From Diphasiastrum complanatum (lineage: Eukaryota; Streptophyta; Lycopodiopsida; Lycopodiales; Lycopodiaceae), in NCBI GenBank assembly GCA_029204225.1, contig CM055098.1:47617939-47681938 (forward strand): a DNA stretch of 64,000 nt. Direction: 5' to 3'. Shown here piece by piece: positions 44,245 through 57,249 of the stretch. How positions within the stretch are numbered: position 1 is the stretch's first letter; each line of letters opens with the position of its first letter. A program made the position numbers and the translations under genes. Below the pieces are notes generated by a model that had not been told where the DNA came from, did no database searches, and saw only the letters and a program-made list of their open reading frames with translations.

Positions 44245-44511
44245 CTAAGGAAGCGGATGGCGGACGCGGACGCGCCAGAGGTGCGTCCGCGTCTGGTCGC
44301 GTCCGATTTTTTTTTTTCTTTTCTTTTTTCATTTTTTTTAATTTTTTTTTTAAAAAAAATTTTAAAAAAAAATTGAGTCCGGACCCCCGGACGCATCCGT
44401 TTTTATTTTTTTTGGAAAAAAAAAAAAAAGACTCGTCCGACCCCGCGTCCGGGGGTCGGACGCGTCCGGGTCCGGACGCCGGACGCGGGCAAAACGGCCC
44501 GGACCCTCATG

Positions 44512-44515
<4 letters not shown>
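44245..44515 (+). repeat. GGACGC-word element, copy G4 (complete)
   Basis: Opens ATCTAAGGAAGCGGATGGCG, then GACGCGGACGCG, an A/T-rich core (44305-44430), GGACGCGTCCGGGTCCGGAC, and closes GGACCCTCATGTCTG into (TA)n (44515-44542). It is the best reference for the approximately 270-300 bp family. Confidence 0.8.
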
Positions 44516-44544
<29 letters not shown>

Positions 44545-44546
<2 letters not shown>

Positions 44547-46270
44547 CTATCAATAATCTTCAATGAAGAGAGAGCCATGTGGTGTTAAGAGTATCGTTCG
44601 TATGTGTTTGTGTTCTAGTATTGTTTTATTTCAATAACATGCAATGATCTAGATTGAACACTACTTTTGTCATCATGGTATCAAAACCTTCATTGATGTA
44701 ATGTACTGTTTGATTGTTGCTTTCATTCCGATTTTGTTATAAAAATCAATATCAGGTCTTCATACTGATCTATGAAATACATAGCAATTTGACACTATAT
44801 AACTTGCTATCAGATCGTTATATCTATCTGTAGAATACGTTGCATGAGACACCATTCTGTGTCATATTGTTAAAGTATTCTGTTGCAGCTCAACTTGACC
44901 ATCAAATCAGAAGCATTTCTGGAGCATACTTATGAGGCAATTAAGAAGCCACATGGTGGAACTATGCACTCATCAACTCAACTGAAGAATACATGTGGAA
45001 GATGAGGCATAATACTTGCCAATCTAGCAGTAGTAAAGTCACCCAAGCTAAGGCATTTTCCAGATTCAGAGACTGCATGCTCTTGGATCTTAGGCAATTA
45101 GCTGGAGGCATAATCACTCTTTGTTCTAGCCATCATAACTGTCTTCAGGAGTCAATCTTGATCACATCTAATCAGGACTATTTCTGACTGTTTGAAGGTC
45201 AAAAGGTCACTATTTCTCCGAGCTGACTGGTCACATTTGATCATTTCAATGCAGATTTGGTCACTGATCCAAGGGCTAGTTCCACGCACAATCTGAAGCT
45301 CCTTTCTTGCTGATTCAGAGGCAATTTATGCGGCAAATCAATCGCATTTGCAACAGCCATGTGCTCGCTAGTTGCATGTCTTTTAGGCCAATAGCTCGTT
45401 GAATCCATGCCTATTTGCTAGCTGAGTATTTATGGAGGAATATTGCATGTGTTTCTTCAGCAGCATAATACACTGGTATTAGGCCGATCGATGTCCTTTG
45501 AATGCTGATCTGAGGTAATTTCTTGTAATCGTTTCATGCATGCATAAGTTTCTTGTTCTAATTGAAGAATGTAACCCCAGTTAGACAAAACGCGATTATT
45601 GCATTTTGATTGGGCCACATCATTTTAGGGTTTTTGACCAACATAAGTCAACAAACTGCATTTTCTTGCCACCTGCGTTTTCTTTAATCCCATAAGTAAA
45701 ATGCAGTTTAGAATAAAATTTTCGTTGAGATTAGGGATCGATGTCCTTTAAATGCTGATCTGAGGTAATTTTTTGTAATCGTTTCATGCATGCCTAAGTT
45801 TCTTGTTCTAATTGAACTTTACTACATCTATAGACAATCGGATTGTATTCCGAGACATAATCTTGTTGAAGTAGAGGAAGATAAAGACAAAGCTACAATA
45901 GATGTTGGTCTAGCACAAACTTCCAATCGTGAAAAAATTCCTAGAACATCCACAAGTCCTTCAATCAAACCTATCATTTTGGGTTTGATGAATTCACAAG
46001 TTATGCCTTTATGACGATCATCATGGAAATTGAGGAGCCAACCACATACAAAGAAGCTAGGTGTATTGAGTCAAGTTGAAAGCGACACAAGGTAAGGTAA
46101 ATGGCAAACAGATTACACAAAAAAACAGTCTTGACTACTTCGAACCCTTTTTTCGAGTTGCAAAAATGAATACCGATAGAACAGTTTAGTTGGGGGTTAC
46201 GTCAACAGAATGTCAAGTGTGCTAACAAAAAATGTTAGAATTTTTCAATGAGTACTTCATTGAAAAAAAA
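44545..46270 (+). mobile_element. likely copia-type retrotransposon relic
   Basis: ATGGTATCAAAACC near 44676-44689 looks like a decayed primer site after an LTR-like stretch that ends GTCATCA. Near 46025-46065 the text gives MEIEEPTTYKEAR, which resembles the EPTTYEEA start of the copia reverse transcriptase. Nothing between is readable as gag or integrase. Identification is tentative. Confidence 0.4.
45486..45816 (+). repeat. 81-bp direct repeat pair, 250 bp apart
   Basis: GATCGATGTCCTTTGAATGC...TTCTTGTTCTAATTGAA at 45486-45566 recurs at 45736-45816 with three changes. It may be a local duplication or a very short pair of terminal repeats. Confidence 0.85.
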
Positions 46271-46920
46271 AACTAAGTGAGCCATTTATGCTACACAAAG
46301 GACAACCTCAAAAAGCCTCCCTTTATGCTGGAAAATGACATCAATGATAAATATTGCTAAATATAGCCACGGTGGTATATTAGATATATCTATTTGTGAC
46401 ATTAGAATATATCCAATTTCACAAATTTATATAGAGAAGTCAGTGATGTCATAAGGTAAACCTTAGAAACAATATACGAGCAACTCAAAAAGTCAAAGGA
46501 TCTAAGTCAAAACAACAATAAAAAATTCAATAAACAAAAAATCTTAGCCAAATAGCATTGCTAATGTCTCATCAGTACCCAAGCATAAGTTGCTAACTGG
46601 GTTTCAAAAGAATCCGGATTCTCTTGGGTAGACCCAGTGTTGACTAAGAAGCAAAAGACAATCAATAAGAAGAAAGAAAAAATAATAATAATTTAAATAA
46701 AATGAGATTCAAAAATAAAATTTATAGAATAAATCTAATTAAAAATAAAATAAAAACAAAACATAAAATGAAAATAAATAAGAACTAGGATCATGTGTAC
46801 ACGAGTTACTAAAACAAAGACAAAATACTAGAAACAAAGCGGGCTCCTTAGCTCCCCACTTTTCTGGATTCTATGATTAATCATCTTAAACATACCATAA
46901 GCTGAAACACCAAAGAATGA
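46271..46920. other. no gene recognised
   Basis: A-rich sequence with no supported frame. Confidence 0.4.
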
Positions 46921-48795
46921 TTAGATTGCTTGACTGGTCTTTTGTCCAGTCAAGCAATCTAAAAAATTGCACTTATCATCACTAGTTGTACGATGAAGTT
47001 CACATGAGTCTTTAGGATAGATTCCTCCACCAAAAACGTTAGGGTCTTTATATACAAAACTACCAAAATTAGGAAGATCAGGAACAAATAAGTCATCAAT
47101 ATGTCTTCTAACATGAGTTAATTTATGCAATAAGATGGGACAAGTACCACAAGTACCCATGGGAATACCTATCGTTTGTTGAAAACGTGAATCATCTAGA
47201 GAAATATGCAAGTTATCCAAGAGAAAGTGCAGCCAAGAACAAACATCTTCAACATCAACTATTTTAGTAAATCTTTTCTTCTTTCAATCGACATCTTGAT
47301 TTTTGTTCTTAAGCCAACAAAACTCAAAATGCTAGTTTTATAGGCTGCTGCAATAAACCTAGGCCTTTTAGGAACTTTATGAAATTTCCATGCAGCACAA
47401 AGAAAAGGAAGATTTGGGTAACAATTAAAGTTATAAGAATGACAAAAATCTTGATGATATTTTATTACACTCATAGTTGAAAGAGAACAAGCGTTATATG
47501 TTCCTACTGGAGAATGGACTTCATTTAATAACGATTCCAAATAGAATTTCCTGCAAACAAATACAAAATTGTTTGAGCATTTATCCACATACGAAATGAC
47601 AAAACGTCTATGAAACTTACGAAGAAGAACTTCCTCCTCATTAGAAAATGAAGTATCAATATTAGAAGATGGGACAAATGAAACTTTTTTCAAACTCAAA
47701 GTTACATAATTTAGAACTTTAGTTTTCCATTCTGATAACAAGCCATGGACTCCAAAAGATTCTTCAATATGGTAAATGAACTTATTAATACTCGTAGTTA
47801 TAGATTTTAACAGGCAAGCATCTACTGAAAGAGGAGGACGAAATTTAGTGCCTTTAGAAAAGGACTCTTTCAAAAACGATGAGGGAAGGATTGATGTATC
47901 TGCAGTAACAATATGACCTAAAGAAGGATCACAAAACTTCGAATAAAAGGAGTCACCACAAGAACAAGGGCTATTCTGAAAGACAACTTTTTCTTTTCTG
48001 AAAGATTCCTACCAATATCAGCATAATTAAAGGCTTTTTGTCCTATAGTTTTAACATATTTCCAAGCAACCACTGGATGATTCCAAATTTTTTTCACAAA
48101 AGGAGGAAGTGCATTCATAACTTCAGGCTTTCTAAGAATAGAGCTCAAACTAATTTTGTCAAGATCAGGTGAAGTAAAAATTGTGATGAGTAGATCTTTA
48201 CTTGAGGTAAAACATTTAGTTTTAACATTAGCTATGGATTTTATAAAGCGACTTAAAAGAGTTTTAAGCGGATAAAAATGAGAATGTGAAATACCCAGAT
48301 CTTGACAAGACATATTATCTAAAGTATAGAGCAACCGAAACAGGTTCTTAGGATTGTATCTATTAACATATCGAGGGAGAACTTGCCCAAAGACATAACA
48401 CGATCCAAATAAAGTAACCTCCTTACGTAATCTCTATAAGCAAACATTCTAGAGACAACATTATTACTAGGGGGCAAAAAGTTAGAAGTATTAAAAGTAG
48501 CACGAGGAGAAGGGAGGGCATGAGAAGGTGTGATCACAGCTTGTGGAATGTAGCAATCTGGAGGAGGGGATAGATGTTCTGATATAGGCTTCCAAACTTT
48601 CAGACCATTGCGAACATAAGGTGTTATGTTTTTAGGTTTAGAGTGGGTTCTCCACAACATGGAAGTCTTTTTGGTAAAGTTTCTACTCTTTCGTAACTTG
48701 GACTTACCCTCAAGATTATAACCTCTAGGAAAAAAGGATTGAAGAGTTCTCATCCAAAAAAGTTCACGAAGTTCACGGTGGTATTTAGAGTACAA
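46921..48795 (-). pseudogene. Penelope-like reverse transcriptase relic, N-terminal endonuclease end retained
   Basis: Minus-strand fragments, in order: ELRELFWMRTLQSFFPRGYN (48770-48700), like the last part of a GIY-YIG domain in which Glu and Trp precede an FPxGxN turn; a linker with SPRATFNTSNFLPPSNN; RRFVISYVDKCSNNFVFVCR (about 47630-47570) and FYLESLLNEV, like the start of the reverse transcriptase; LPFLCAAWKFHKVPKRPRFI (about 47415-47360); DNLHISLDDSRFQQTIGIPM (47220-47160); RRHIDDLF, the YIDD-type catalytic block (about 47110-47085), with two Asp kept; IYPKDS-ELHRTT and CNFLDC. The palm motif A stretch is missing and at least three frame breaks occur. I recall this word set from reverse transcriptases that are common in aquatic invertebrates. 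Assignment to Penelope-like elements with endonuclease first is from memory of the families. Confidence 0.55.
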
Positions 48796-49870
48796 TTAAT
48801 TTTACAATGTAGTTAATGAGTAGGCATAAACAGTCGCGCTATCTTTGTTAATGGCAAAAATTTTAATAATGGTTGGAAAGCCTAATAAGGTCCCAAACTC
48901 ATACTAGAGGCGACCACAATAAATTTGGGGGCTATTCTACATTTATTTAATTTGAGCTCTCTTATGAGAACTAAGAGTTTTTCTTTCATGAGAGCTATGG
49001 GCTTGGTGGATCATGTGCCTACCTTCACATGGAAACTTGATCATGCCCTAGCATTAGGCCCCTATGTAATGAATTATCATTTAATGGACAAATGTCCGTT
49101 TTTTGGCTTCGGTGAACCTTTTTCTGATTTGTCTTGTTTTTTTTAATTCTTGTCCAGTTTCTAGGAACATTCAAAAGTTCCACAAAGAAGTGAAAGTGTC
49201 AAGGCTCAACCGTCATGCCATCTATACCATATGAAAAACAAGATCAGCTTTCCTAACTGTTCTAGGATATCATCGTTTTCAAATAATCAAGCAAGAACCA
49301 GTTGAGCAGATTGAGACAAACTAGAACAGCTCATTGGCAATGTGAACTGGACAAGTTGAAAGTTATGTGTGCTTTTAGCTATATCCAAGTCTCTCCAGTG
49401 GCAGTTTGACGGAATAGAATTAGTTAGGGGAGTCAGTATGACCAAAAATGATCTCAATAGAAACTTTTGACATGTATCATTCAATGAAAAAACAGAGAGA
49501 CGATCGTTACCTCAAAAATATAGTGGATGATAGTACCCTGCAACAATTTTTCTCAATTTACCACTTGCAAACTAATTGACATACTACTTTCTCCACGTGT
49601 GTCAAGAAAAGCAAGCACATTCAAAAAGTACGACATCAGAAGCTTTCATATGCTGCTTTCCAGATAACATGTACTCAAAGAGAGCTGTAAAGCTTCCCTG
49701 ATCACAGATTATTCCTTATGTGATACTCCTAATCTACCTTTTCCCACAAGGATGTCTTCCTTCTTCCACAATTCTACTAGTCTCATACAAAATACTGTTG
49801 GCTTGAAAAATCTGCACTTCACATAGAATAATATAATGAGGAGCTGCATAAATTAGATTCGAGCATACCT
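48796..49870. other. no gene recognised
   Basis: AT-rich sequence without a supported frame. Confidence 0.4.
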
Positions 49871-49872
49871 TG

Positions 49873-50091
49873 AACTCTCCTGTCCTTTTGGAGCCATTTG
49901 GGCTTGTTCTGACTGAGATGGAATCACAGTCCAACTCTTATTTGAATTTTGTGGGTACTGCTCCTGCTGTTGCGGCACAACCTTTGTATACTGGCGAGGT
50001 CCCTTTTCATTGGGTACAGTCTGAGTTCGTTGTCGAAAATGTTGCTGCCCTTCACTGTTATTCAACATCCTGGACACAAAAGGATCTCTCT
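49873..50091 (-). CDS. possible glutamine-rich exon, family unknown
   Basis: A minus-strand frame of about 73 codons lies between a good acceptor (CTAATTTCAG) and a good donor (TTCAAG then GTATGC). It encodes RDPFVSRMLNNSEGQQHF, then a Q/P/N-rich stretch (VVPQQQEQYPQNSNK). Such text is common in disordered N-termini of RNA-binding proteins. No partner exon was found nearby, so it could be chance or an orphan exon. Confidence 0.3.
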
Positions 50092-50759
50092 GAAATTAGG
50101 GCAACTTTTAAATAAGAGAAATTTTTTAACCATCACCTGAATGATGATGATGGACATCTAGAAAGCTATGAGAAAAGCACACACAGGACAAATAAACCAA
50201 AAGGGATGAAAATGTTTCCAACAATCAATTTAACATAGCCAAAGTCAGGGATAGATGGACAATCTCCACAAGTATGCTACTATATCCAAGCTGACGCCAA
50301 GAAAAATTGATTAGGAGTTTGAGGTTCTCAGAATACTGCTTTGAAAAAAGGAGAAGAAGGCAGTGCTACTGTGTTAATGGCAGCAGGCACAGCTACAACA
50401 GGCAATGCGTGTGTGGTGGCACAGAGCCTCCATGGCAGAGCCTATTGCCTGCATGGCAGCAAACAGTGGTGCTGTTGCATGTGTAGCAGCAAACAGCGCT
50501 GTTGTTGCCTACATGGTAGCAGGCTAAGGAAACGTGGTACATAGGCCTAGGGGCATGGCATCCAAGACTAGGACAGGCACCAGCAGGGCAGGTAGGGCGA
50601 GGACAAGTGCAATATCTAGGGTTGAGGTGGACCCAGGACACCAACGGTGCAAAGTTAGGGACCAACTATTATGAACTAGTAAATCAAACAACTTCTCAGC
50701 AGATGGCGTCACGTGTCCATGACCTTTTCAGGTTCCATGGGTACATAGGCAGTCAAGTC
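50092..50759. other. no gene recognised
   Basis: 50370-50530 has an irregular CAGCA/GCATGG repeat (GGCAGCAGGC, CATGGCAGCA, CATGGTAGCAGG). No supported gene. Confidence 0.4.
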
Positions 50760-52260
50760 TTCCAACTATACTAATACACCTCCCAGAATAAGGTTATCCT
50801 TTCCAACAACTCGCTCTTCCAAGCAGCTTACATGGAATACAGGAAGATCTAGTCGATACATATTACACAGACCAATTGAGTTTCTTACAATCTTGTAAGG
50901 GCCACTATATCTAGGAGACAACTTTGGCCATTTCTTCGTTCGTAGTGTCTTAGAATCTTTCGAAATTCTGAGATACACACAATCTCCGACCTCAAACTCT
51001 CGAGGTGAGCAACTTTGGTTAACATTGAATTGCGGTCAATCCTAAGCCCGATTTTATACTTTCCTAGGCCACTTGCAACATTTCTTGCAAAATCAGTTGC
51101 AGCTTGCACCTTGAGACCTTTGAGCCTGACGAATATTTGTGAATGTGTCTGAAAGCCAAATGTCAATATGAAAGGACTAAATCTGGTGGTAAAATGCTTT
51201 GCACTATCATACGCGAATTCAATCCTTGGGAGGTACATTTCCCAATCTGATTGTTGCCTGGAAACATATGCACCAAGCATATCTTCCATCAATGGCTTGG
51301 TACGTTCGGTTTGCCCATCAGATTCAAGGTGATCGGAAGACAAAAGATTAATGTTAGTTTCCAGTCTTTCAAAGATCGGTTGCCAAAATTTGTCGGCGAA
51401 CTTTGAATCGCAATCACTAAAAATATCATTCAGCAATCCAAATAACCTAGACAACTTCTCAACAAATAGTTGAGTAAGCTCAGAAGCCTTGACAATGGAC
51501 TTTGTTGGAATAACTTGTGCCATCCTAGTTAGCTTGTCAACACCTACCCAAATGGCATCATGACTTTTCCTTGTATTAGAAGACCAGTCTCAAAATCCAT
51601 TCAAATATTTTCCCGTTTCTTATCGAAAATTTCCAACAGATGCAACACAAAATGCTTTGAGTCTTTCTACTGTATTCACTTGGCATTGTTCACAGTTTTG
51701 AACATATGCTTCTACATGACCTTTCATTTTTGGCCAAAAGAAATTTCTTCTTACCAACTCAAGGGTTCTTTATATGCCAAGGTGTCCAGCACTAGGATTG
51801 TCATGACATTCATGTAGGATTTGGGCCATAATATCACCTCTGTCTAACACACAAACCTTTTCCATTCTGAAAAAGTAAGCCGTTCCTAATGGAATAATCT
51901 AATTGTTTCTTCTCACAATCAGAATTCTTGGAGTCCTACAACCCAAGGTTTTCACTGAATCTAGAATTTTCTGCTAGGAGTTCTTGCCCTATACGACCAA
52001 AAAATGCAACGGTATGACAAAGATCTCGAACAGAAAGATACAACTCAAAATTGAATCTCAACAAAAGCATAACTGATTTATCTCTCCAACCCGGCTCAAA
52101 GCACAAGCGACACACCTCTACAGTACTTAATGTCCAATTCGAACTCTTGAATGAGTTTCGACCAACCACCCTTACGACCTCTTACGTCTACGGCATCACA
52201 AATATACTTAAGGGATTGATGATTCGTCATCACAGTGAATTTGGATCCATACAAACACCT
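50760..52260 (-). pseudogene. second Ty3/gypsy family, RNase H to integrase C-terminus, decayed
   Basis: Minus strand, in order: FTVMTNHQSLKYI and GRKGGWSKLIQEFELDIKY of the RNase H end (about 52245-52110); [11 protein letters not shown] and FFWPKMKGHVEAYVQNCEQC of the integrase zinc-binding region (about 51815-51690); IWVGVDKLTRMAQVIPTKS and DCDSKFADKFWQ (catalytic Asp, about 51415); GQTERTKPLMEDMLGAYVSR (about 51310); a frame shift near 51015; KLSPRYSGPYKIV and LDLPVFHVSCL. Many stops and frame changes. It differs strongly from the 31.5 kb element, so it is another, older lineage. No LTRs found. Confidence 0.85.
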
Positions 52261-53060
52261 CTTTTATACGATCCACATGCAACGATCTCCCTCCTCCCTC
52301 TAAAGTGGCACTTTTCTCTCTCTAGAACAGCCTCCTCTCTGTCATGAAACTAACCATTATTTAAAAGGCACAACTTCAATCTATGGTCACCTAATCATGT
52401 CAAGGTTGATAATGATTAACCGAATCCTCACTTATTTTCCCTTTCTCGAAACTAGCCCCAAAGACGGTTTTTCTCATCTCACATCTCTAACAGCTTGTCA
52501 AACAGTCTCATCAAGTCACCAATTGTGAAATAACCTAACTTAAGTGAAGTGCCTACCAACCATCACTATCTTTTGCAATCACTAACCTTCTGGTAATTGT
52601 TTGGTCCAAGGTAAGATTAGCTCCATAACTAGGGCCTAATAATCACTTCTTCAACATGTGCATTTTGTTGCGTCTGCTTTAGCATGTGCATGTCCTCGAT
52701 CTCTTTCTCAACATTTATATAATACAGTATCTCCCTCACATTTTTTTCAAACAATATGGACAATGTTTTTATCAACGCATAGAAAGCTCAATTTGCACTT
52801 ACTTTGGAGCATAGTTGCAGCGAATCGCGATTTGCTGGGTCCGCGATTCGCGAATCGCGATTCTGAACCCAGAATCGTGAAAAAAAAAATTGAAAAATAG
52901 CTTATGGCTGAAATTTTTTGGGGGGAGCAATGGTCAACAAACCAACGTTTTGCCTCCTAGAAGTGCAGTAGATAGGGCACAAACAGATCTTATTTTCAGT
53001 GCTATTTGGTTGTTATTTGCTCTGGTTCTCAATAATTAATGCTACAGTTTGGGCTAAATA
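52261..53060. other. no gene recognised; GAATCG-word patch
   Basis: 52815-52880 is dense in GCGATTCGCGAATCGCGATT, a self-complementary word string like those near 1500 and 38040. Otherwise AT-rich. Confidence 0.5.
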
Positions 53061-53069
53061 TTGGGCCCT

Positions 53070-53470
53070 TATCGGCGCGCATTTGGACCCCCATTTTTAT
53101 CTAAGGGGGGTGCAGGGGGGCACCCCTGCTACTGTTGGCGGGCGGTGCAGGGGGCAGCGCCCCCCCAAGCAAAAAGCGAGGTACAATTGCCCTCACGGTT
53201 CTCTGTTTTTGTCCCACTGGAACCATCTGTGATCGTAACGAACAGGCTGGAGGTTAGTTTTGAATTTTTATCCTTGACAGAACCCAACATGGATTAATGC
53301 ACCTAAACTGGACCATCTTGCACCCGAAACAGTCGGCAAACTACACAGTAATAATGCTCTTAATCAGAGCTCTCATTTGATACCCATATTGCCCAAAAAA
53401 AATTTCAAAAAAAAAAAAACGAATCTAAACGATTCTGGTTTTTTTCCAATCGCGATTCAAAATCGTAGTG
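53070..53470 (-). repeat. dispersed repeat R-GGGCAAT, copy 5 (longest)
   Basis: On the minus strand it opens TTGGGCAATATGGGTATCAA (about 53395) and runs to a G/C hairpin stretch (GGGGCGCTGCCCCC and neighbours, 53100-53175). 53255-53395 matches 6080-6235. The GAATC words at 53420-53465 lie just outside. Confidence 0.7.
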
Positions 53471-56010
53471 CATCTATGATCCAAAGAAAGGTCTACAATC
53501 TAGTGAAGAATTTTCTTATTGATAATTGTACAATGATTTGAGTTGGAGATTGCTACATGATTTTCAATTTGATGTTCGATATTGTCTTATGTGATATCGG
53601 GTTCTTAGTAAAACATGAAGCCATTTATATTATACTTAGGTTTGAAATGTTTTAAGAACGATCGCAAACTCCAAGTTCACGAGGACCACAAGGGAAAGGA
53701 CAACCATAACTTAAGGCCCCAAATCATAATGTTAGAAAGCACTTTCCAGTTGAGAAGCATAGAAACCCCATGAAACAAAAACACAGGGTTCACGAAATGA
53801 GGAAAAGCCACATCGTTACAACAGTAACCTGGCACACATGATTGCAATACTACGTTCGGAAGAGAAAGTGAGGGATAAAGTAATTTCACTGCACGGAGGG
53901 AAATTATGTTGAAAATAAAATACTAAGAATATTGAAGATTGTTAAAAACAAGCCAATTTTATCCTACAAAAATGAAGGGCCTTGTGTTAGAGAAAAAATG
54001 TTTTTTAAATGGGAGAATGTTTCCCTAATGTCAAAGGTTGTGTTTCCCCCATGCACCCAAAATATTTCCCCCTATTGGGCAAACAAGGAGTGCAGAAACA
54101 CTTTTCCAAATTAAAAAATTGGAGAAAAATATTTCCCTATAATTATGACCCAAATATCAATGTTCTTAAGTCCATAGTAGCATAACATCCCATCTTTATA
54201 AACATCAATCATGAGGCTTGTAGCATACACTTGAAAAATCGGCGTTAGATATGGTTATTGCCGCCCGCCCCCCCCCCCCAATCCCAATATCAACATGGTA
54301 CCTCTGAACCTCAACTTTTTTACACTAGGTTTAATTCTAGGAATTTATTATTTTTGAGGTTCATGTCAATCTAAGAGGTCATGCTCTTGATATGACTCGT
54401 AAAAGTATGATAGGCTAAGGAGGAAGTACAAAGGATTTGACAAAAAAAATCAAACTTGATGTATCCTTCTTCATCTATCATGTTGACAAACTGGTGGGGT
54501 AATTATATATTATTCTTTGTAAGCAAGAAATTCATGAAAAGAGGAAATGAGAATAATTTGCTTGCAAAGTTCTCACAATTCTGCATCAAAATGGTAAGCA
54601 GGGAGCACTAAAGTGCTGAATCCTGATGGAGGAACTACCATGATTCTCACAACCAAAAGTCGTATGAAACTTCACTAGTCAACATCCAAACTTTACTTAT
54701 TTGTGTCTTACGGCTGCCATTCTAATTTTGAAGGTGTTAAACCCTAAACATGATTTCTCGAAGAACAAAAAATAACTCGGTTGATGCCAAGCGTTAACTT
54801 CTATTGCTCGTGTCTCAGTTGACCTCTATCGAGGCCATTATCCACTTGCAAGAGCCAACAACGACAGAACTTATCAGAACAACTCCACGATTTCAAGCCA
54901 AATCGTAAAATAGATCAATATTGTTATGAAAGTGCTTTTGCCTTTTCAAACTATCCAAGCATCTATCTCACCTTCACCACCGATGCCCCTGCCGGCCGCC
55001 CAGTGGCCCTAATGATTTCCACGGTTATTTTATGTCTGTCACCTTCGTGAAAACGCATAGAAAGCACCTTAATCCTTTGACCAAAAAAAAGTGAATTCTG
55101 CTTCAAGTTTTCTGATTGAAGTTAGTCCCATCGCCTCATTCTCTTAAAAAACCACGGCCGAACATGCTCAACTCTCTCTTTAGCATGCTTCATAAAAGTC
55201 AGAGGTTCTGCTCCTAAAGAAAACTCAGCTCTATTTGCAAAATCAGATTCAATTGCTTCTGCATTTTATCAACAGCTTCAAGGCCCCGTCCACGAATGTC
55301 TGTTTAAAATTAACACATATTATCATGATGATATCCTTAACATTCAACCCTGAAGTTTTATTCCTTGACGAAACTTGGTCTTGCAGCGAATCCAAGACAG
55401 AATGACTGCTCCCTTACATAAGATTGAGTAGACGAATACAGAACAAATATATAGGATCGATCAAAAACAACAGCAAAAGCTCAGAAACGCGTTATATCGA
55501 TAAGATTACGAATGCTATGCTTGCATCCATATCCCGATCGACGATATTGATAAACAAAAATTTAGTGCAAAGTATCGTCGACCCTCACCTCTTAATGGCA
55601 CTGGACGATCTAGGGCCCTGCACCGTTAGATTATCTTATCAACGTTCAGATCCATTCCTCATTTAAAAACAACCATTGGCAGTCTTTCAAGTGGCAAAAA
55701 TGCCATGTGGCATAAATCCAAGTGGTGGAGGTATAATATCCCGTGCCTGTAAGCCCCATCGATCGTCACCCCTCACCAGTCTTGGAGGGGGACCAGGTAG
55801 TGCCTCCGCTTCCAGAGACAGCCACCAGATCAGCCGTGATTTTGGCTGCCACCGGCTGGACCAAGGAGCCTAGCATCTTTTTCTATGCCCAACATGTACT
55901 GTGACCGGCGGCGTCGTGATTGCAACTAATAGTTATCAACATTCATATAAATGGACCCCTACTTGTATTTTATTTTCTTTTTTCAAATGGAACCCTTAGT
56001 GACTTTTATA
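53471..56010. other. no gene recognised
   Basis: AT-rich. A 12-C run lies at 54268-54279. A GC-richer patch (55735-55875) has no frame I can assign. Confidence 0.4.
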
Positions 56011-56014
56011 GATA

Positions 56015-56365
56015 TGAAGCTTTTGTAAAGTTTAAATCTCTAGTAGAAAAGCAATTTAGTTCTTGCATTAAAGTTCTAAGATGTGACAATGGAGGATAAT
56101 ATATCTCCAACAAGACGAGAGGCTTTTGTGAGATCAATGGCATTAAGAGAGAGCTCACTTGTTCCTACACCCCCCAACAAAATGGGGTAGCCGAGAGGAA
56201 AAATAGGAGCCTTTGTGAATGTGCAGAGTCTTTATGACTTGATGCATCTCTACCCATCTCTTTTTGGGGGGAGGCCATAACTTGTGCAAATTACTGATGT
56301 AATAGGCTTCCTAGTAGTGCTATTGGTGGGATCTCATCCAATATACTCAATTGTTATCCATTTGC
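56015..56365 (+). pseudogene. copia integrase fragment
   Basis: The translation reads VKFKSLVEKQ, then VLRCDNGG (second catalytic Asp region), FCEINGIKRELTCSYTPQQN, GVAERKNRSL (catalytic Glu block) and ITCANY-CNRLPSSAI. This order is diagnostic for Ty1/copia integrase. Stops interrupt it at three places or more; the reverse transcriptase does not follow. Confidence 0.9.
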
Positions 56366-57249
56366 AAAGTTGTCACTGTAAAAGCTATTTTAATAGAATT
56401 GTCCAAATGTTGCATTCATAGCATATTGAGAAACCGGTCACTTTTCTTATGATATATAGATATGAGGGTAGCTTCTTGGCTAAACATCAACTTTTGAGCT
56501 AAGGTTAAGGAACTTACTTCGACTTGAATCATTCCAATGAAGGCATTAGAAACACTCTCAAGACGTGGTCTTTTAGTGGATTGATAGCTTCTTTTATCTT
56601 GTATTAATGAATAGACATATACAAATATACAAAGAGCCAAAGTTGCAAACAAAATTATCTAAAACATGAATTATTAACTATTGAAGCTTGTATAGCGTTT
56701 GAGATTCTACTTTCATTCTATTCATGATAAAAATGAAAGACATAAATAGAAATCATTTTGAAAACTAATGAGGTCGTGATTTTTCAAATCGTATATAAGA
56801 AAGCTATTTTAGAAGTATGCCAAGCATGTCTTTTTTTTTCAGAAGTATGAAGCCAATAACAACAATCAACAAACAAAAGATTTGATAATGAACATAGCCA
56901 TTTGTAGCTAGACATTGCATGCAAGCCAAACCTCTGATACAATCTATGACAATGGACCAACATTTAAGCTTGTTTTTTGATAAGAAGTAAAACATGGACA
57001 AATGTCATCTATTTTAAAATTGCTTTCAATTCTAATTGTCCATCTTGTATATGTTCAATCCTATCATATCTCATATACCAACAGTAATTCCAATCATTTA
57101 GATGTCATCTTATGTTTGAGTGGTGCTGAAATGGAGGAGATGACATCTTGCACCAATTATAATGAGTCTAGGAGATACCTTCAATTGGTTTTATGTACCA
57201 ACTACCGAAGTGTGCTCGTCGATGATGGGCGGGGGGCGACGATATGGGT
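56366..57249. other. no gene recognised
   Basis: AT-rich, no supported frame. Confidence 0.4.

Noticed and set aside
50341-50665. Cysteine- and histidine-rich frames as a zinc protein
   Set aside because: They arise from an irregular CAGCA/GCATGG repeat and lack a regular Cys/His spacing.
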